From: Pararhodobacter sp.
GTDB taxonomy: Bacteria; Pseudomonadota; Alphaproteobacteria; Rhodobacterales; Rhodobacteraceae
NCBI RefSeq assembly: GCF_034676545.1
Contig: NZ_JAUCBZ010000015.1
Location: forward strand, 62,001-126,000
Direction of reading: 5' to 3'
DNA: 64,000 nt
The number at the start of each line of letters is the position of its first letter. Within the stretch, counting starts at the first letter, position 1. The notes below the pieces were generated by a model that saw only the letters and a list, made by a program, of their open reading frames with translations, did no database searches and was not told the origin of the DNA. Made by a program: the position numbers and the translations under genes. Of this stretch, positions 43,808 to 52,807 are shown in pieces.

Positions 43808-46171
43808 TCATTCCCGCGCCTTGAGCGCCATCACCAGATCCACATGATCCAACCGTCGCCGCACCAGCAATACCGCCGCCAACGAGGCCACGAACACCGC
43901 CACCCCCGCCAAGGCATAGGTGCGTTTGGTGATGATGAACGGCATTTGCATCAGATCATTCGACATTGCCGTGACCATCGCATCGGCCAGGAAATGGCCC
44001 ACCAGCCACCCCACCGGGATCGCCACGAGGGTCAGCAGCATCATCTCGCCCACCAACACAAAGCCCACTTCGCCGCGCGAAAAGCCCAGCACCCGCAGCG
44101 TCGCCAATTCGTGACGCCGTTCCGAAAGCTGGATCCGCGCCGCATTATACACCACGCCGATCGCCGTCATCAGCCCGACCAGCGTCTGCATGACCATCAC
44201 CGTCGTCAGGTTTTCGCTGAGCGTCGCATCAAATTGCCGCCGCACATCGGCCCAATCAGTCAGCCCGGCAACAGCGGGTGTCGCCTTGATCGCGTCGTTG
44301 AGCGCGGGCATGGTTTCGGGGCGGACCAGCAGGTTGATGTGGTTCACCTGCGGCGCAACGCGCATCGCGGCAAAGAGCGCGGCGGCCCCCATATGCGCCT
44401 CCTGGCCCATGCTTTGCGCGATCACCTGCGACACCGGCAGATCCAGCACATCGCGCGGCGGCGACAACATCTCGATGCGCAAGGTATCCCCGACCGCGAC
44501 CCCCAGATTGGCGGCCAGTCGCTCGGGCAGGACCAGCCCCTCGGCGGGCAGCTCGATCACGCGGCCCGCGTCATCCATCAACCGGGACAAGGTATTGCCC
44601 GGGAAATGACCTTGCAGCGCGGTCAGCCGCTCGTGATGCTCATGGATCAGCCGCGCGGGGATCGAAAATCCGCCCTCGGCCAGCCGCACGCCGGGCAGCG
44701 TCATCGCATCGAGTATCGCGCGTTCCGGTGCCGCCTGGTTCAGGACCAGGGTCAGGTGTTGGCGATTGGAGCTTTCAAACATCGTATCGGCCAGCACGTC
44801 GATGGCGTCGAACATGAAATAGGACGCCACCAGCATCGCCACCGACGCGACCACGCCAAACACCGTGATCGCCGCGCGCCCCGGCCACCGCAGGATCGAG
44901 CGCAGGATCATCATTGTCGTTTGCCGGAACCCCAGCCAATCAATCACCCGGTCCACCGTGCCGCGGGTAAAACTGGGGGGCGCGGGGGGCGACATGGCCG
45001 CTGCGGGCGGCAACCGGACCGAGCCCCAGACCGCGCGCAAACCGCCGGTGATCACCGTGATCGCCGCCAGGATCGCCGACAGCGCCAGCGCACCATAGCC
45101 CGGATCGCGCAGAATGAACGGGAAGCGGAAGAACTCTCCGTACATGCCGATCATCACATCACCCAGCCAGAAACCCAGCGCCCAGCCCAGCGCAATGCCG
45201 ATGACACCGATCAACAGCGCCAGTTTCAGATAGTGCCACGCAATATCAACCGTGCCATAGCCGACCGCCTTGAGCAGGCCGATCTGCGTGCGCTCCATCT
45301 TGATCAGGCGGCCCAGAACCATGTTCACCAGAAACGCCGCGACGATCATGAAGATCGGCGGCAGGAAATTGGCCAGCACGCTCAGCTGCGTCATTTCGCC
45401 ATCGAGAAACGCGTGCGAGGTCTGGCGGTCGCGCTCATAGGCACCGGTGCCGCCGTAGGGGTCCAACACCCGGTCTACGGCGTCGATCACCGCGCGCGGA
45501 TCAGCGCCGCGCGACAGCCGCAGCGCGATGTCATTGACCGCGCCGCCCATGTCCATCGCCGCCTCGGCAGCCGCTTCGCCCATCCAGATCAGGCCGAAGC
45601 GGCGGTCATCGGGCATCATCGAGCCCGGCGCAATCGTATAGACAAACTCGGGCGACAGAACCCAGCCGGTCACCGTCAACGCGCGCCTTTGCCCGTTCAG
45701 GATGCCGTAAAACGTGCGGCCCGGCAGCAGATCGTGCTGCTCGGCAAAGGGTTCGTTCAGCGCGACTTCCTGCGCGTGATCGGGGTCCGGCAAACGCCCG
45801 CGGCGCAACAAGGGCACATTGAGCTGCGCGCCCAGCGGCGGCAACGAGACGACCTGCGCCGTCGCCGGTTCCGCCATATCCGCGATATCGAGCACCGCAT
45901 GAAAGCTGATCCGCCCTTCGACCTGCGCCACGCCGTCAATCGCCGCGATCTGCGTCACAACCGCATCCGGTGCGCGGCTTGCGCCCGCGAAAACCTCGGC
46001 GAAACGGTGGCGCTCGTAATAGGCGGTGCGCGTGCCCTCCAGCGTTCGTGCGGTCATCGTCATGCCAACCAGCATCATGATGCCGCAGGCCAGCACCAGC
46101 GCGATGGCGAGTGTTTGCGCCCAGACCCGGCGCAGATCGCGCAGCATTTTCAGGTCCAGCGCCCTCACCAC
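43808..46171 (-). CDS. ABC transporter permease (MacB/FtsX superfamily)
   Basis: A 787-residue inner-membrane protein with an N-terminal transmembrane helix (TLAIALVLACGIMMLVGM), a large periplasmic domain, three helices (~270-370), a second periplasmic domain and a C-terminal helix bundle (FVLVGEMMLLTLVAIPVGWL). This duplicated layout is that of FtsX/DUF214 permeases that work with MacB-type ATPases in lipoprotein release or substrate extrusion. A GTG start at 46171 or the next GTG at 46168 overlaps the end of the ATPase gene, so they are coupled. Together with the ATPase and the HlyD adaptor it forms a tripartite exporter; the substrate is unknown. Confidence 0.87.
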   Translation of the reverse strand: MVRALDLKMLRDLRRVWAQTLAIALVLACGIMMLVGMTMTARTLEGTRTAYYERHRFAEVFAGASRAPDAVVTQIAAIDGVAQVEGRISFHAVLDIADMAEPATAQVVSLPPLGAQLNVPLLRRGRLPDPDHAQEVALNEPFAEQHDLLPGRTFYGILNGQRRALTVTGWVLSPEFVYTIAPGSMMPDDRRFGLIWMGEAAAEAAMDMGGAVNDIALRLSRGADPRAVIDAVDRVLDPYGGTGAYERDRQTSHAFLDGEMTQLSVLANFLPPIFMIVAAFLVNMVLGRLIKMERTQIGLLKAVGYGTVDIAWHYLKLALLIGVIGIALGWALGFWLGDVMIGMYGEFFRFPFILRDPGYGALALSAILAAITVITGGLRAVWGSVRLPPAAAMSPPAPPSFTRGTVDRVIDWLGFRQTTMMILRSILRWPGRAAITVFGVVASVAMLVASYFMFDAIDVLADTMFESSNRQHLTLVLNQAAPERAILDAMTLPGVRLAEGGFSIPARLIHEHHERLTALQGHFPGNTLSRLMDDAGRVIELPAEGLVLPERLAANLGVAVGDTLRIEMLSPPRDVLDLPVSQVIAQSMGQEAHMGAAALFAAMRVAPQVNHINLLVRPETMPALNDAIKATPAVAGLTDWADVRRQFDATLSENLTTVMVMQTLVGLMTAIGVVYNAARIQLSERRHELATLRVLGFSRGEVGFVLVGEMMLLTLVAIPVGWLVGHFLADAMVTAMSNDLMQMPFIITKRTYALAGVAVFVASLAAVLLVRRRLDHVDLVMALKARE

Positions 46172-46890
46172 GTCACCTCGCTGGGTGCGACGCGATGGGT
46201 GTTTGTCGTGTCCGATTTGATCAACCCATCGGCCAGCACCACCACCCGATGCGCGATTTTCTGGATGCCCGCGTTATGCGTGATCAGGATCGTCGCGGTG
46301 CCCAGATCCTCGTTCACCTGCGTCAACGCCTCAAGCACCTGCACGCCGGTCGCGCTGTCCAGGGCCCCGGTCGGCTCGTCGCACAGCAACACATCGGGGC
46401 GTTTGGCAATGGCGCGGGCAATGGCCACGCGTTGTTGCTCGCCACCCGACAATTCCGCCGGAAAATGGTTGATCCGATGCGCCAAGCCGACGCGTTCAAG
46501 CGCTTCCTCGGGCGTCATCGGGTTTTTGGAAATCTCGGTGACCAGCGCCACATTCTCGCGCGCGCTCAGGCTGGGGACGAGGTTGTAGAACTGAAAGACA
46601 AAGCCCACATGATCGCGCCGAAACACGGTCAGCTTGGCCTCGGAGGCGCGCGTCAGCTCTTGCTGGCGGAAAAAGACATGGCCCTCGGTGGGGCGGTCCA
46701 AGCCGCCCATGATGTTCAACAAGGTCGATTTGCCCGAGCCGGACGCCCCCAGCAGCACCACCATTTCGCCCTCGGTCAGCGACAGGTCAACGCCGCGCAA
46801 TGCCTGCACCTCGACCGCGCCGGTGCGATACACCCGCGTGACGCCTTCGACGCGAAAAACCGGCTCTTTGGGTGTGCTTTTGGGGCCCAT
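46165..46890 (-). CDS. ABC transporter ATP-binding protein (MacB/LolD-like)
   Basis: A protein of about 241 residues. Walker A is GASGSGKST near ~46, the Q-loop is FVFQFYNLVPSLSARENV, the signature is LSGGEQQRVAIARA and Walker B is DVLLCDEPTGALD, followed by an H-loop TILITHNAG. The FYNLVPSL and DEPTGALD wording is typical of MacB/LolD ATPases. It is the first gene of a three-gene exporter operon. The start is uncertain: ATG at 46890 fits the family better; ATG at 46926 would add 12 residues. No clear ribosome-binding site precedes either. Confidence 0.9.
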   Translation of the reverse strand: MGPKSTPKEPVFRVEGVTRVYRTGAVEVQALRGVDLSLTEGEMVVLLGASGSGKSTLLNIMGGLDRPTEGHVFFRQQELTRASEAKLTVFRRDHVGFVFQFYNLVPSLSARENVALVTEISKNPMTPEEALERVGLAHRINHFPAELSGGEQQRVAIARAIAKRPDVLLCDEPTGALDSATGVQVLEALTQVNEDLGTATILITHNAGIQKIAHRVVVLADGLIKSDTTNTHRVAPSEVTW

Positions 46891-46954
46891 TGGCAGACGA
46901 TAGGACGAAAACCTGCACGCAACCATGATTTATCGCAAGGTTGCGGCCCCGCTG

Positions 46955-48478
46955 TCAGCGGCGCAGCCGCCCCCACAGCGCCTTCGCCGCCGATTTCGCG
47001 CCCCGCCCGGCCCGCCGCGCATTGGCGCTGACACCGGGGGTCCGGGCGGCCTCGATCCGGTGGCGGTTGCGCTGGCAGCGGCGCGCTTCGGGCAGCGCTG
47101 CGGCAATCGCATCGCGCAGCGCGTCGATGTTCCAATCGGGCGGCTCGGCGCGGGTTGGCAACACCTGCGGCGCGCGCATCGACGCGCCGATGGATTGCAA
47201 GGCCGCGTCCACACGCGCGTGATCGGCGGCGGTCAAACGGTTCTCGGGGCGCGGCCAATCCGCCAGCAGCTGATCCACCCCATTCGCCACATGCAGCACC
47301 GGCGGCACCCGTCGCTGCGGCGCGTCGGCCATGACCTGCGCGAACTGCTCTGCCAGCGCGACATCCGGGGCGCGCCCCGGACGTGTCGCGCGATGCGCCC
47401 AGATCACCAGATCGGCCTGGCTCATCTGTTTCGCGATGCGCCGCGTCGTCTTGGCCGCGCCTTCGATGCCCGGCGTATCCACCAGACGGCAGGCGATGCC
47501 ATCCAGCGACCAGTCATACGCCACCTCGGAGCCGGTAACCGGGACGGCATCGGCCTCGGCGGCCTCATGCCCCAGAAGCGCGTTGATCAGCGTCGATTTC
47601 CCGGCGCTCGTTTGGCCGACAACCACGATGCGCAACGGTTGGTCCTCTGCGGGGGCCAGGGCTTGATCACGCATATCGGCGGTCGCGGCGATATGCGCCA
47701 ACTCGGCGTCCGAGGTGCGCAACCGCCCGGAATAGAGGTCAATCGCCGCCTGCGCGGCCTCCTCGAGCAGGATCGCCTGCGCATCGGTGCGAAAGCGCTC
47801 GGTCAGCCGGTCTTGCAAGCCCGACGCCAGCGCCCGCTCGGCCTCGCGCAGCAGGCCGATGGCCGGGTTGATCAGCAGCCGGACGCCGCGCCAGGCCAGA
47901 AACCCGGTCTCCCAGGCGGCCAGCGCGGTGTCCTGTTTGCGCCACGCCCAGTGCATCGTGCGCACCGACAGACGGTCGGACAGCGGCACGTTTTGCAGCA
48001 GGAACGCACGATATTGCAGGGCCACGCGATCAATCAGCAGCAGCGCCTCGGGCACGGTGAAATCCAGCGCGCTGCGTTTGCCCTCGGACAGATCGGCGGC
48101 GATGCCCTCGACCACCACCAGCGCCTCGCCGGGCAGATCCGCCCAGGGGATCGGGGCTTGCAGGCGGGCACTGATCCGGGCGCGGGCGCGCTCGAAAGCG
48201 GCCGTTTCAGCGGCCGACCACTCGGGATCGGGCTTTGGCCCTTGCAACTCGCGCGGGGTCTGTGCCGACCGGGTGCGCCAGCGCGCCAGCAGCACACCGC
48301 CGCGCACCGCCGCATAGAGGCCGACACTGGCCAGCGCAAACCACAACAGCCACCCGTGATCATAGAGCCAGAGGAACCCCAGAACCGAACTGACCAGCAC
48401 CGGCAAAGCCAGCACCAGCGCCATGCCGAGCCGGTTCCAACGCAGGACCGCGTGGCGCAGGCGGTCAGTCAGCCGCAT
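46955..48478 (-). CDS. Membrane-associated GTPase (dynamin/Era-like)
   Basis: A 507-residue protein. Two N-terminal transmembrane helices (ALVLALPVLVSSVLGFLWL and FALASVGLYAAVRGGVLLA) are followed by a helical region (~80-280) and a G domain (~295-450). The G1 motif is VVVGQTSAGKSTLINALLG, G3 is DTPGIEG and G4 is degenerate (VANGVDQ). The C-terminus is basic. This matches large membrane GTPases of the YcjX/YcjF or dynamin-like group; its role is not known. Its start overlaps the end of the next GTPase by 14 bases, so they are coupled and probably act together. Confidence 0.78.
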   Translation of the reverse strand: MRLTDRLRHAVLRWNRLGMALVLALPVLVSSVLGFLWLYDHGWLLWFALASVGLYAAVRGGVLLARWRTRSAQTPRELQGPKPDPEWSAAETAAFERARARISARLQAPIPWADLPGEALVVVEGIAADLSEGKRSALDFTVPEALLLIDRVALQYRAFLLQNVPLSDRLSVRTMHWAWRKQDTALAAWETGFLAWRGVRLLINPAIGLLREAERALASGLQDRLTERFRTDAQAILLEEAAQAAIDLYSGRLRTSDAELAHIAATADMRDQALAPAEDQPLRIVVVGQTSAGKSTLINALLGHEAAEADAVPVTGSEVAYDWSLDGIACRLVDTPGIEGAAKTTRRIAKQMSQADLVIWAHRATRPGRAPDVALAEQFAQVMADAPQRRVPPVLHVANGVDQLLADWPRPENRLTAADHARVDAALQSIGASMRAPQVLPTRAEPPDWNIDALRDAIAAALPEARRCQRNRHRIEAARTPGVSANARRAGRGAKSAAKALWGRLRR

Positions 48479-49460
48479 CGCGCGCGCCCTTCAGGGCCTG
48501 ATCATAGAGCGAGCGCAGGGTCTTGGCATCCGGGGCCGCACCCCGCGCCGTGCCATAAAGCCATGCCGAGGCCGCGCGACCCAAGGCATAGGTCGTGGCG
48601 AAGCTGGCCCCGGCCGCCGCCGCCGCACCCAGCGTTTGGCCGGCAACCGGCACCAGTTTGGCACCTTGGCGCACCATGTGAACCGCCGCCAGACGCACCA
48701 GCGCGCCGGTGCCCAGCGCCGAGGCCAGCAGGCTCAGTCGCGCCGGTGTCAGCGCCACATTGTGCCGCTTGGCGAGGGCTTGCAGCATCGCGCCCTGCGC
48801 CGCAGGAACGGCGGCGGCCCCGACAAACGGCACCATATCACTGGCCGCCGCCATCGAGGCATAGCGCAGCACAAGCGGCCGACGTTTCAGAAAGTCGCGC
48901 GCCTCATCCGCGCGGCGCAGCGCCGCCGAGGCGCGGGGCATGAAGCTGTCGAGCGCATCCAGCAGCGCCTCGAGACCCGTCACCATGCCTTCGGGCGGCA
49001 GCGACAGGGACACGAACGGCAGATCACGCCCGATCACCTTGCGGGTATGCGCCCGCATCCGCTCGCGTGCGCCGTCATCGGGCACCAGATCGGCCCCCGT
49101 GAACACCAGAAGCACCGGAATTTTCAACCCGCGCACGATTTCTGCCACGGGTTCTTGCACCGGGTCATCATAGCGCAGCACAACCAGAGCCGCATTCGCC
49201 ATGCGCTGCGCCGCCGCCTGATCCTGGCTGGAGTCGTACCCGGCCTCACCCAGACCGCGCGTATCCAGAAACCGGACCACCGGGTCGATCGCCGGAAAAT
49301 CATGGACCGTCGCGGCCTTGGTGCCTGGTGCGAAGCCACTGCCAACCGCGCCCGCCCCGGTAAGCGCTTTCACCAGCGAAGTCTTGCCAGCGCCGGTCTT
49401 GCCCAGCAGCCAGAGCACCGGAACGACGGCCGGATCCAGGTCTTGTGCGGTTTTGCTCAC
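48465..49460 (-). CDS. GTPase with C-terminal DUF697/YcjF-like membrane domain
   Basis: A 331-residue protein. The N-terminal G domain has VLWLLGKTGAGKTSLVKALT (G1), a threonine-containing switch (GTKAATVHDFP), FLDTRGLGE (G3) and VFTGADL (G4). The C-terminal half has hydrophobic hairpins (ASDMVPFVGAAAVPAAQGAM and ALGTGALVRLAAVHMVR) like DUF697. The GTG at 49460 with GAGG eight bases upstream is chosen; a TTG at 49487 would add nine residues. It is the first gene of a coupled two-gene GTPase operon. Confidence 0.8.
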   Translation of the reverse strand: MSKTAQDLDPAVVPVLWLLGKTGAGKTSLVKALTGAGAVGSGFAPGTKAATVHDFPAIDPVVRFLDTRGLGEAGYDSSQDQAAAQRMANAALVVLRYDDPVQEPVAEIVRGLKIPVLLVFTGADLVPDDGARERMRAHTRKVIGRDLPFVSLSLPPEGMVTGLEALLDALDSFMPRASAALRRADEARDFLKRRPLVLRYASMAAASDMVPFVGAAAVPAAQGAMLQALAKRHNVALTPARLSLLASALGTGALVRLAAVHMVRQGAKLVPVAGQTLGAAAAAGASFATTYALGRAASAWLYGTARGAAPDAKTLRSLYDQALKGARDAAD

Positions 49461-49521
49461 GGGCGGCACCTCATCGCTGTTTCTCAACAGGTAGGAAGTG
49501 TGCCGCCCGGATGCAATCGTT

Positions 49522-50454
49522 TCAGCGGTTTACAACCACATCAACGATTTCACTGCGGCGGCTGGTGTTGGTATCATCATCGGACACCATCAACATACGG
49601 ATGCGGCCGGACCAGTCACGAAAGACGCTGATGCCTTCGAGATTGGCGAACTGGCCGTATTCCGAGCGCATCACCACGCGGGGTTCGCTGATTGCACGCC
49701 CCCGCACGACAAACCGACGCACCTGGCTGCGGTATCCGCGCGCGCCGGTCTCGCGCTCCAGCACATAGAGCTGGCCATCGGGGCCGAAATCAGCGCCGAC
49801 CGGCAAGAACGCGCCATCCTGCGGCAGCCGGAACGATCCGGTCCATTCGCCATTTTGCAAGCGGTAGGACGGAAATCCATAAGTCGCGCGCGCCGGGCGT
49901 TCGGGGATCGCATAGACCGTGCCATCCGCGTCCACGGCCAAGGCCTCCATCCCTTGCCCGGCCCGCATCCGCGAGAAATCGACGTGCTCGCCCAAGGATT
50001 CGGCGGGAGCCCCGAGGCGCGCGTAGCGCAGCACCCGATTGTGCTGCTCGAACGACACATAAATCCGACCCTGACGATCAATCGCCAAGCCTTCGGAATC
50101 GTGCAGCGATCCGGTCAGGGGCGTGCCACGTTCATTCAGCAACGGCACCCTTTGTTGCAGCTGGAAGCTCTCGATCTGCTGACCATAGCCGCGCACCAAG
50201 CGCCCGGTCACGACAAACCCGTGATCCGACAACAGCATGACATCCACGCCGTTGCGCGTCATCAGCCCCGAGAAATTGTTGATCCCGCCCTGCACGATCG
50301 GCAGCACATAGCGGGCAACCACACTGGTCGGCGGAATATTGGTCGCCGGGTGTTGCACCACACCGGCATAATAGGTTTCGGATTGGGCCATGGCACCGGC
50401 GGGCAGCAGCGCGGCGAACAGGGCAAGAGCGAGAAATCTGGCAGTCTTTTTCAT
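49522..50454 (-). CDS. Esterase-like activity of phytase family protein (secreted)
   Basis: A 310-residue protein with a signal peptide (TARFLALALFAALLPAGAMA) followed by a beta-propeller-like domain: VVARYVLPIVQGGINNFSGL, HDSEGLAIDRQGRIYVSFEQ, GQGMEALAVDADGTVYAIPE and QFANLEGISVFRDWSG. The DSEG/EGL repeats are typical of the phytase-like PF13449 family; the natural substrate is not known. The ATG at 50454 overlaps the stop of mepA by four bases (ATGA). It is the last gene of a three-gene operon. Confidence 0.82.
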   Translation of the reverse strand: MKKTARFLALALFAALLPAGAMAQSETYYAGVVQHPATNIPPTSVVARYVLPIVQGGINNFSGLMTRNGVDVMLLSDHGFVVTGRLVRGYGQQIESFQLQQRVPLLNERGTPLTGSLHDSEGLAIDRQGRIYVSFEQHNRVLRYARLGAPAESLGEHVDFSRMRAGQGMEALAVDADGTVYAIPERPARATYGFPSYRLQNGEWTGSFRLPQDGAFLPVGADFGPDGQLYVLERETGARGYRSQVRRFVVRGRAISEPRVVMRSEYGQFANLEGISVFRDWSGRIRMLMVSDDDTNTSRRSEIVDVVVNR

Positions 50455-51377
50455 GGTCTTTGAACAACTTGTGAGCATTGGCGTGGAAGATCGGCCAGCG
50501 TGTATTCGCGCGGATGACGACGACGAGGGGCAGGCTCGCTCGGTTCCGCAGGCTGGCCGGTTGAGGCCGGTGGGTTCAGATAATCCGTCACCCACCAGGT
50601 CAGCGTCGCGTCGCATCCATTCCCCCCATTGGACAATTCAGCGACAGACGGCGTTTGCGTTTCACAATTGCTCGACCCTGCGGGGCAGCGCAGGCGAACG
50701 TGGAAATGGTAATTATGGCCCTGAAGCGGGCGAATCCGTTGCAGCCAGGGCGTGTCGGCGGGCGTCGCGGTGCGACACAGCTCGATCTTCACCGGCGGCG
50801 TGACGAAAATGCGATCAACCCGCGGGTCACTGGCCGCCGCGCGCAACAGTTGCGCGTGTTGCGGCGTCCAGGCGCTGGTCACGCTGCGCTGATCCTCGCT
50901 GCGCACAGAGACAGAGCTGAGGTTCTCGCGCTCGCTGCGCGACAGGTTCAACCGACCCGGCGGCAGCATCCAGATATCCGCGTCCAGCCCGATCTGGTGG
51001 CTGGCGTGGCCCGAGGTGTTCGGCCCGCCGCGAGGCTGCCCGATATCGCCGATATACAGGCCCGCCCAGCCAATCCGCGCCGCTTCCCGGCTCAGATCCT
51101 GCAAATAGTCGATCATCTCGGGGTGGCCCCAGTTGCGATTGCGGCTCAGGCGCATGGCTTGCCAGGTCGGCCCGGTTTCCGGCAATTCCACCAACCCATC
51201 GGCGCAACCCCGCGCATAGGTGCCATAGGATTGCGCGGCTTCGGTCGTCGCCGCGCGGAATGCGCCGAACCTCTCGGCGGCGTTTTCCTGGCTGACGGCC
51301 GGATCAATCGCGCTGACACAGGCCACCAAAACCGCCGCACCAAACACCAAAACAGAAAAATTGCGCATCATCCTCAT
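50451..51377 (-). CDS. mepA: Penicillin-insensitive murein endopeptidase
   Basis: A 308-residue protein of the M74 family that cuts D-alanyl-meso-DAP crosslinks in peptidoglycan. The signal peptide (RNFSVLVFGAAVLVACVSA) may be lipoprotein-like. The metal-binding motifs are SGHASHQIGLDADIWMLPPG and GHNYHFHVRLRCP, with the catalytic His and Asp. The ATG at 51377 has GGAG seven bases upstream and overlaps the stop of the transporter upstream (ATGA). The C-terminus is Pro/Arg-rich and extends beyond the catalytic domain. Confidence 0.92.
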   Translation of the reverse strand: MRMMRNFSVLVFGAAVLVACVSAIDPAVSQENAAERFGAFRAATTEAAQSYGTYARGCADGLVELPETGPTWQAMRLSRNRNWGHPEMIDYLQDLSREAARIGWAGLYIGDIGQPRGGPNTSGHASHQIGLDADIWMLPPGRLNLSRSERENLSSVSVRSEDQRSVTSAWTPQHAQLLRAAASDPRVDRIFVTPPVKIELCRTATPADTPWLQRIRPLQGHNYHFHVRLRCPAGSSNCETQTPSVAELSNGGNGCDATLTWWVTDYLNPPASTGQPAEPSEPAPRRRHPREYTLADLPRQCSQVVQRP

Positions 51378-52714
51378 GCCCGTCTCCGCCCTTCCGGGCT
51401 CACAAATGCCAACAAAACGAGTCCGATCATGAACAGGACGGCGACCGGCAAGATGCCCCATTGCTGGCTGCCGGTCAGGCCCGTGACAACCCCGATCGAC
51501 AGCGGAGCCACGAACGCCGTGGCCTTGCCCGACAGGGCATAGAGGCCAAAGCCCTCGGTCATTTTTTCTTGATCGCCTTGGCGCACCATCATCGTGCGGC
51601 TCGCGGCCTGCAGCGACCCGCCGCCCGCGCCGACCAAAGCCCCCAGCACATAAAAGGTGATGTCGGGCAGGCTGCTGGACGCATCCACCGCGATCCCGAA
51701 CACGGCCTCACGCGACACAAAGACAATCGCCAGTGATACAAGGGCCAGCACCACAACGTTGAACAGGATCACCGGCTTGGGGCCAAATCGGCTGTCGGCC
51801 TTGCCGCCCAGAAAGGCGAAAATCGCCCCGGTAAAGGCAGCCAGAATGCCGAACACGCCCACGTTGATCACCGTCCAGCCCAAGACCCCCGCCGCATAGA
51901 TGCCGCCAAAGGTATACACCCCGTTCAACGCATCACGGTAGAACATCGACGAGCCAAGGAACGCAAACAGGCTTTTGTCCGACGGCAGGGCCTTCAGGGT
52001 TGTGCGCAATTCCGGCCACGCGCCACGCATGGCTTCACTGATGCTGACCGCGCCGGGTTTTCTGGGTTCACGCACCCACAAAAAGAACGGCACCATGAAC
52101 ACCACATACCAGATCGCGGTGAACGGCCCGACAAAACGCGTGCCCTCGCGCGTCTCGGCATCGAGGCCGAACAGCGGCGATATGCCGATCAGGGTCTTGC
52201 CGGTTGAGCCTTCGGCAAACAGGGTCAGCATGATGATCAGACCAATCAAGCCGCCGACATAGCCCCACGCCCAGCCCGAGCCTGACACCTTGCCGATATC
52301 CTCGATCGGCGCGAGGTCGGGCAGCATGGCGTTGGTGAAGATCGTGGCGAATTCCATGCCGATCAGGCCGACGCAAAAGAACAGCATCACGGTCCAGATG
52401 TTGAACCCGTCCGGCGCCGACCACCACAGCCCCGCCGCACCGATCACATAAAGCGCCGAGAAGAACCACACGAACACCATGCGCTTGCCGGATTTGTCGG
52501 CGACCGCCCCCAGCAAGGGCGCGAGCACCGCCAGCAATATTCCCGCCAGGCCGATGCCATAGCCCCAGATGGTCTGCGCGCGCGACCCATCGCCCACAAT
52601 CGACACCACATAGGGACCAAAGATGAAGGTAATCAACAACGTGTTATAGGGTTGGCTGGCCCAATCGAACCACCACCAGCCCCAGATACGGCGCTTCGCA
52701 CTCTTGTCAGGCAT
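51374..52714 (-). CDS. MFS transporter of the UMF1/YxiO (Atg22-like) family
   Basis: A 446-residue membrane protein with about 12 helices. The N-terminal RRIWGWWWFDWASQPYNTL and VFGPYVV-like region are typical of the UMF1 family, and FGPYVVSIVGDGS and APLLGAVADKSGKRM (the MFS loop 2-3 motif) confirm the superfamily. The yeast relative Atg22 exports amino acids from the vacuole; bacterial substrates are not known. The ATG at 52714 has GGGGA just upstream. It heads the operon with mepA and the phytase-like gene. Confidence 0.85.
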   Translation of the reverse strand: MPDKSAKRRIWGWWWFDWASQPYNTLLITFIFGPYVVSIVGDGSRAQTIWGYGIGLAGILLAVLAPLLGAVADKSGKRMVFVWFFSALYVIGAAGLWWSAPDGFNIWTVMLFFCVGLIGMEFATIFTNAMLPDLAPIEDIGKVSGSGWAWGYVGGLIGLIIMLTLFAEGSTGKTLIGISPLFGLDAETREGTRFVGPFTAIWYVVFMVPFFLWVREPRKPGAVSISEAMRGAWPELRTTLKALPSDKSLFAFLGSSMFYRDALNGVYTFGGIYAAGVLGWTVINVGVFGILAAFTGAIFAFLGGKADSRFGPKPVILFNVVVLALVSLAIVFVSREAVFGIAVDASSSLPDITFYVLGALVGAGGGSLQAASRTMMVRQGDQEKMTEGFGLYALSGKATAFVAPLSIGVVTGLTGSQQWGILPVAVLFMIGLVLLAFVSPEGRRRA

Positions 52715-52807
52715 AGATCCCCGATCCCCCGTGATGCGCCAATCAAGCAGCATTGCGGGGGGTCAGGGCAAGTCACTTATCCCGATGAATCCCGACCTGT
52801 GGCCGAT

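Noticed and set aside
43646..46588. A 980-codon open frame on the plus strand
   Set aside because: Antisense to the MacB-like permease and ATPase, with shadow-type composition (His/Arg/Gln rich).
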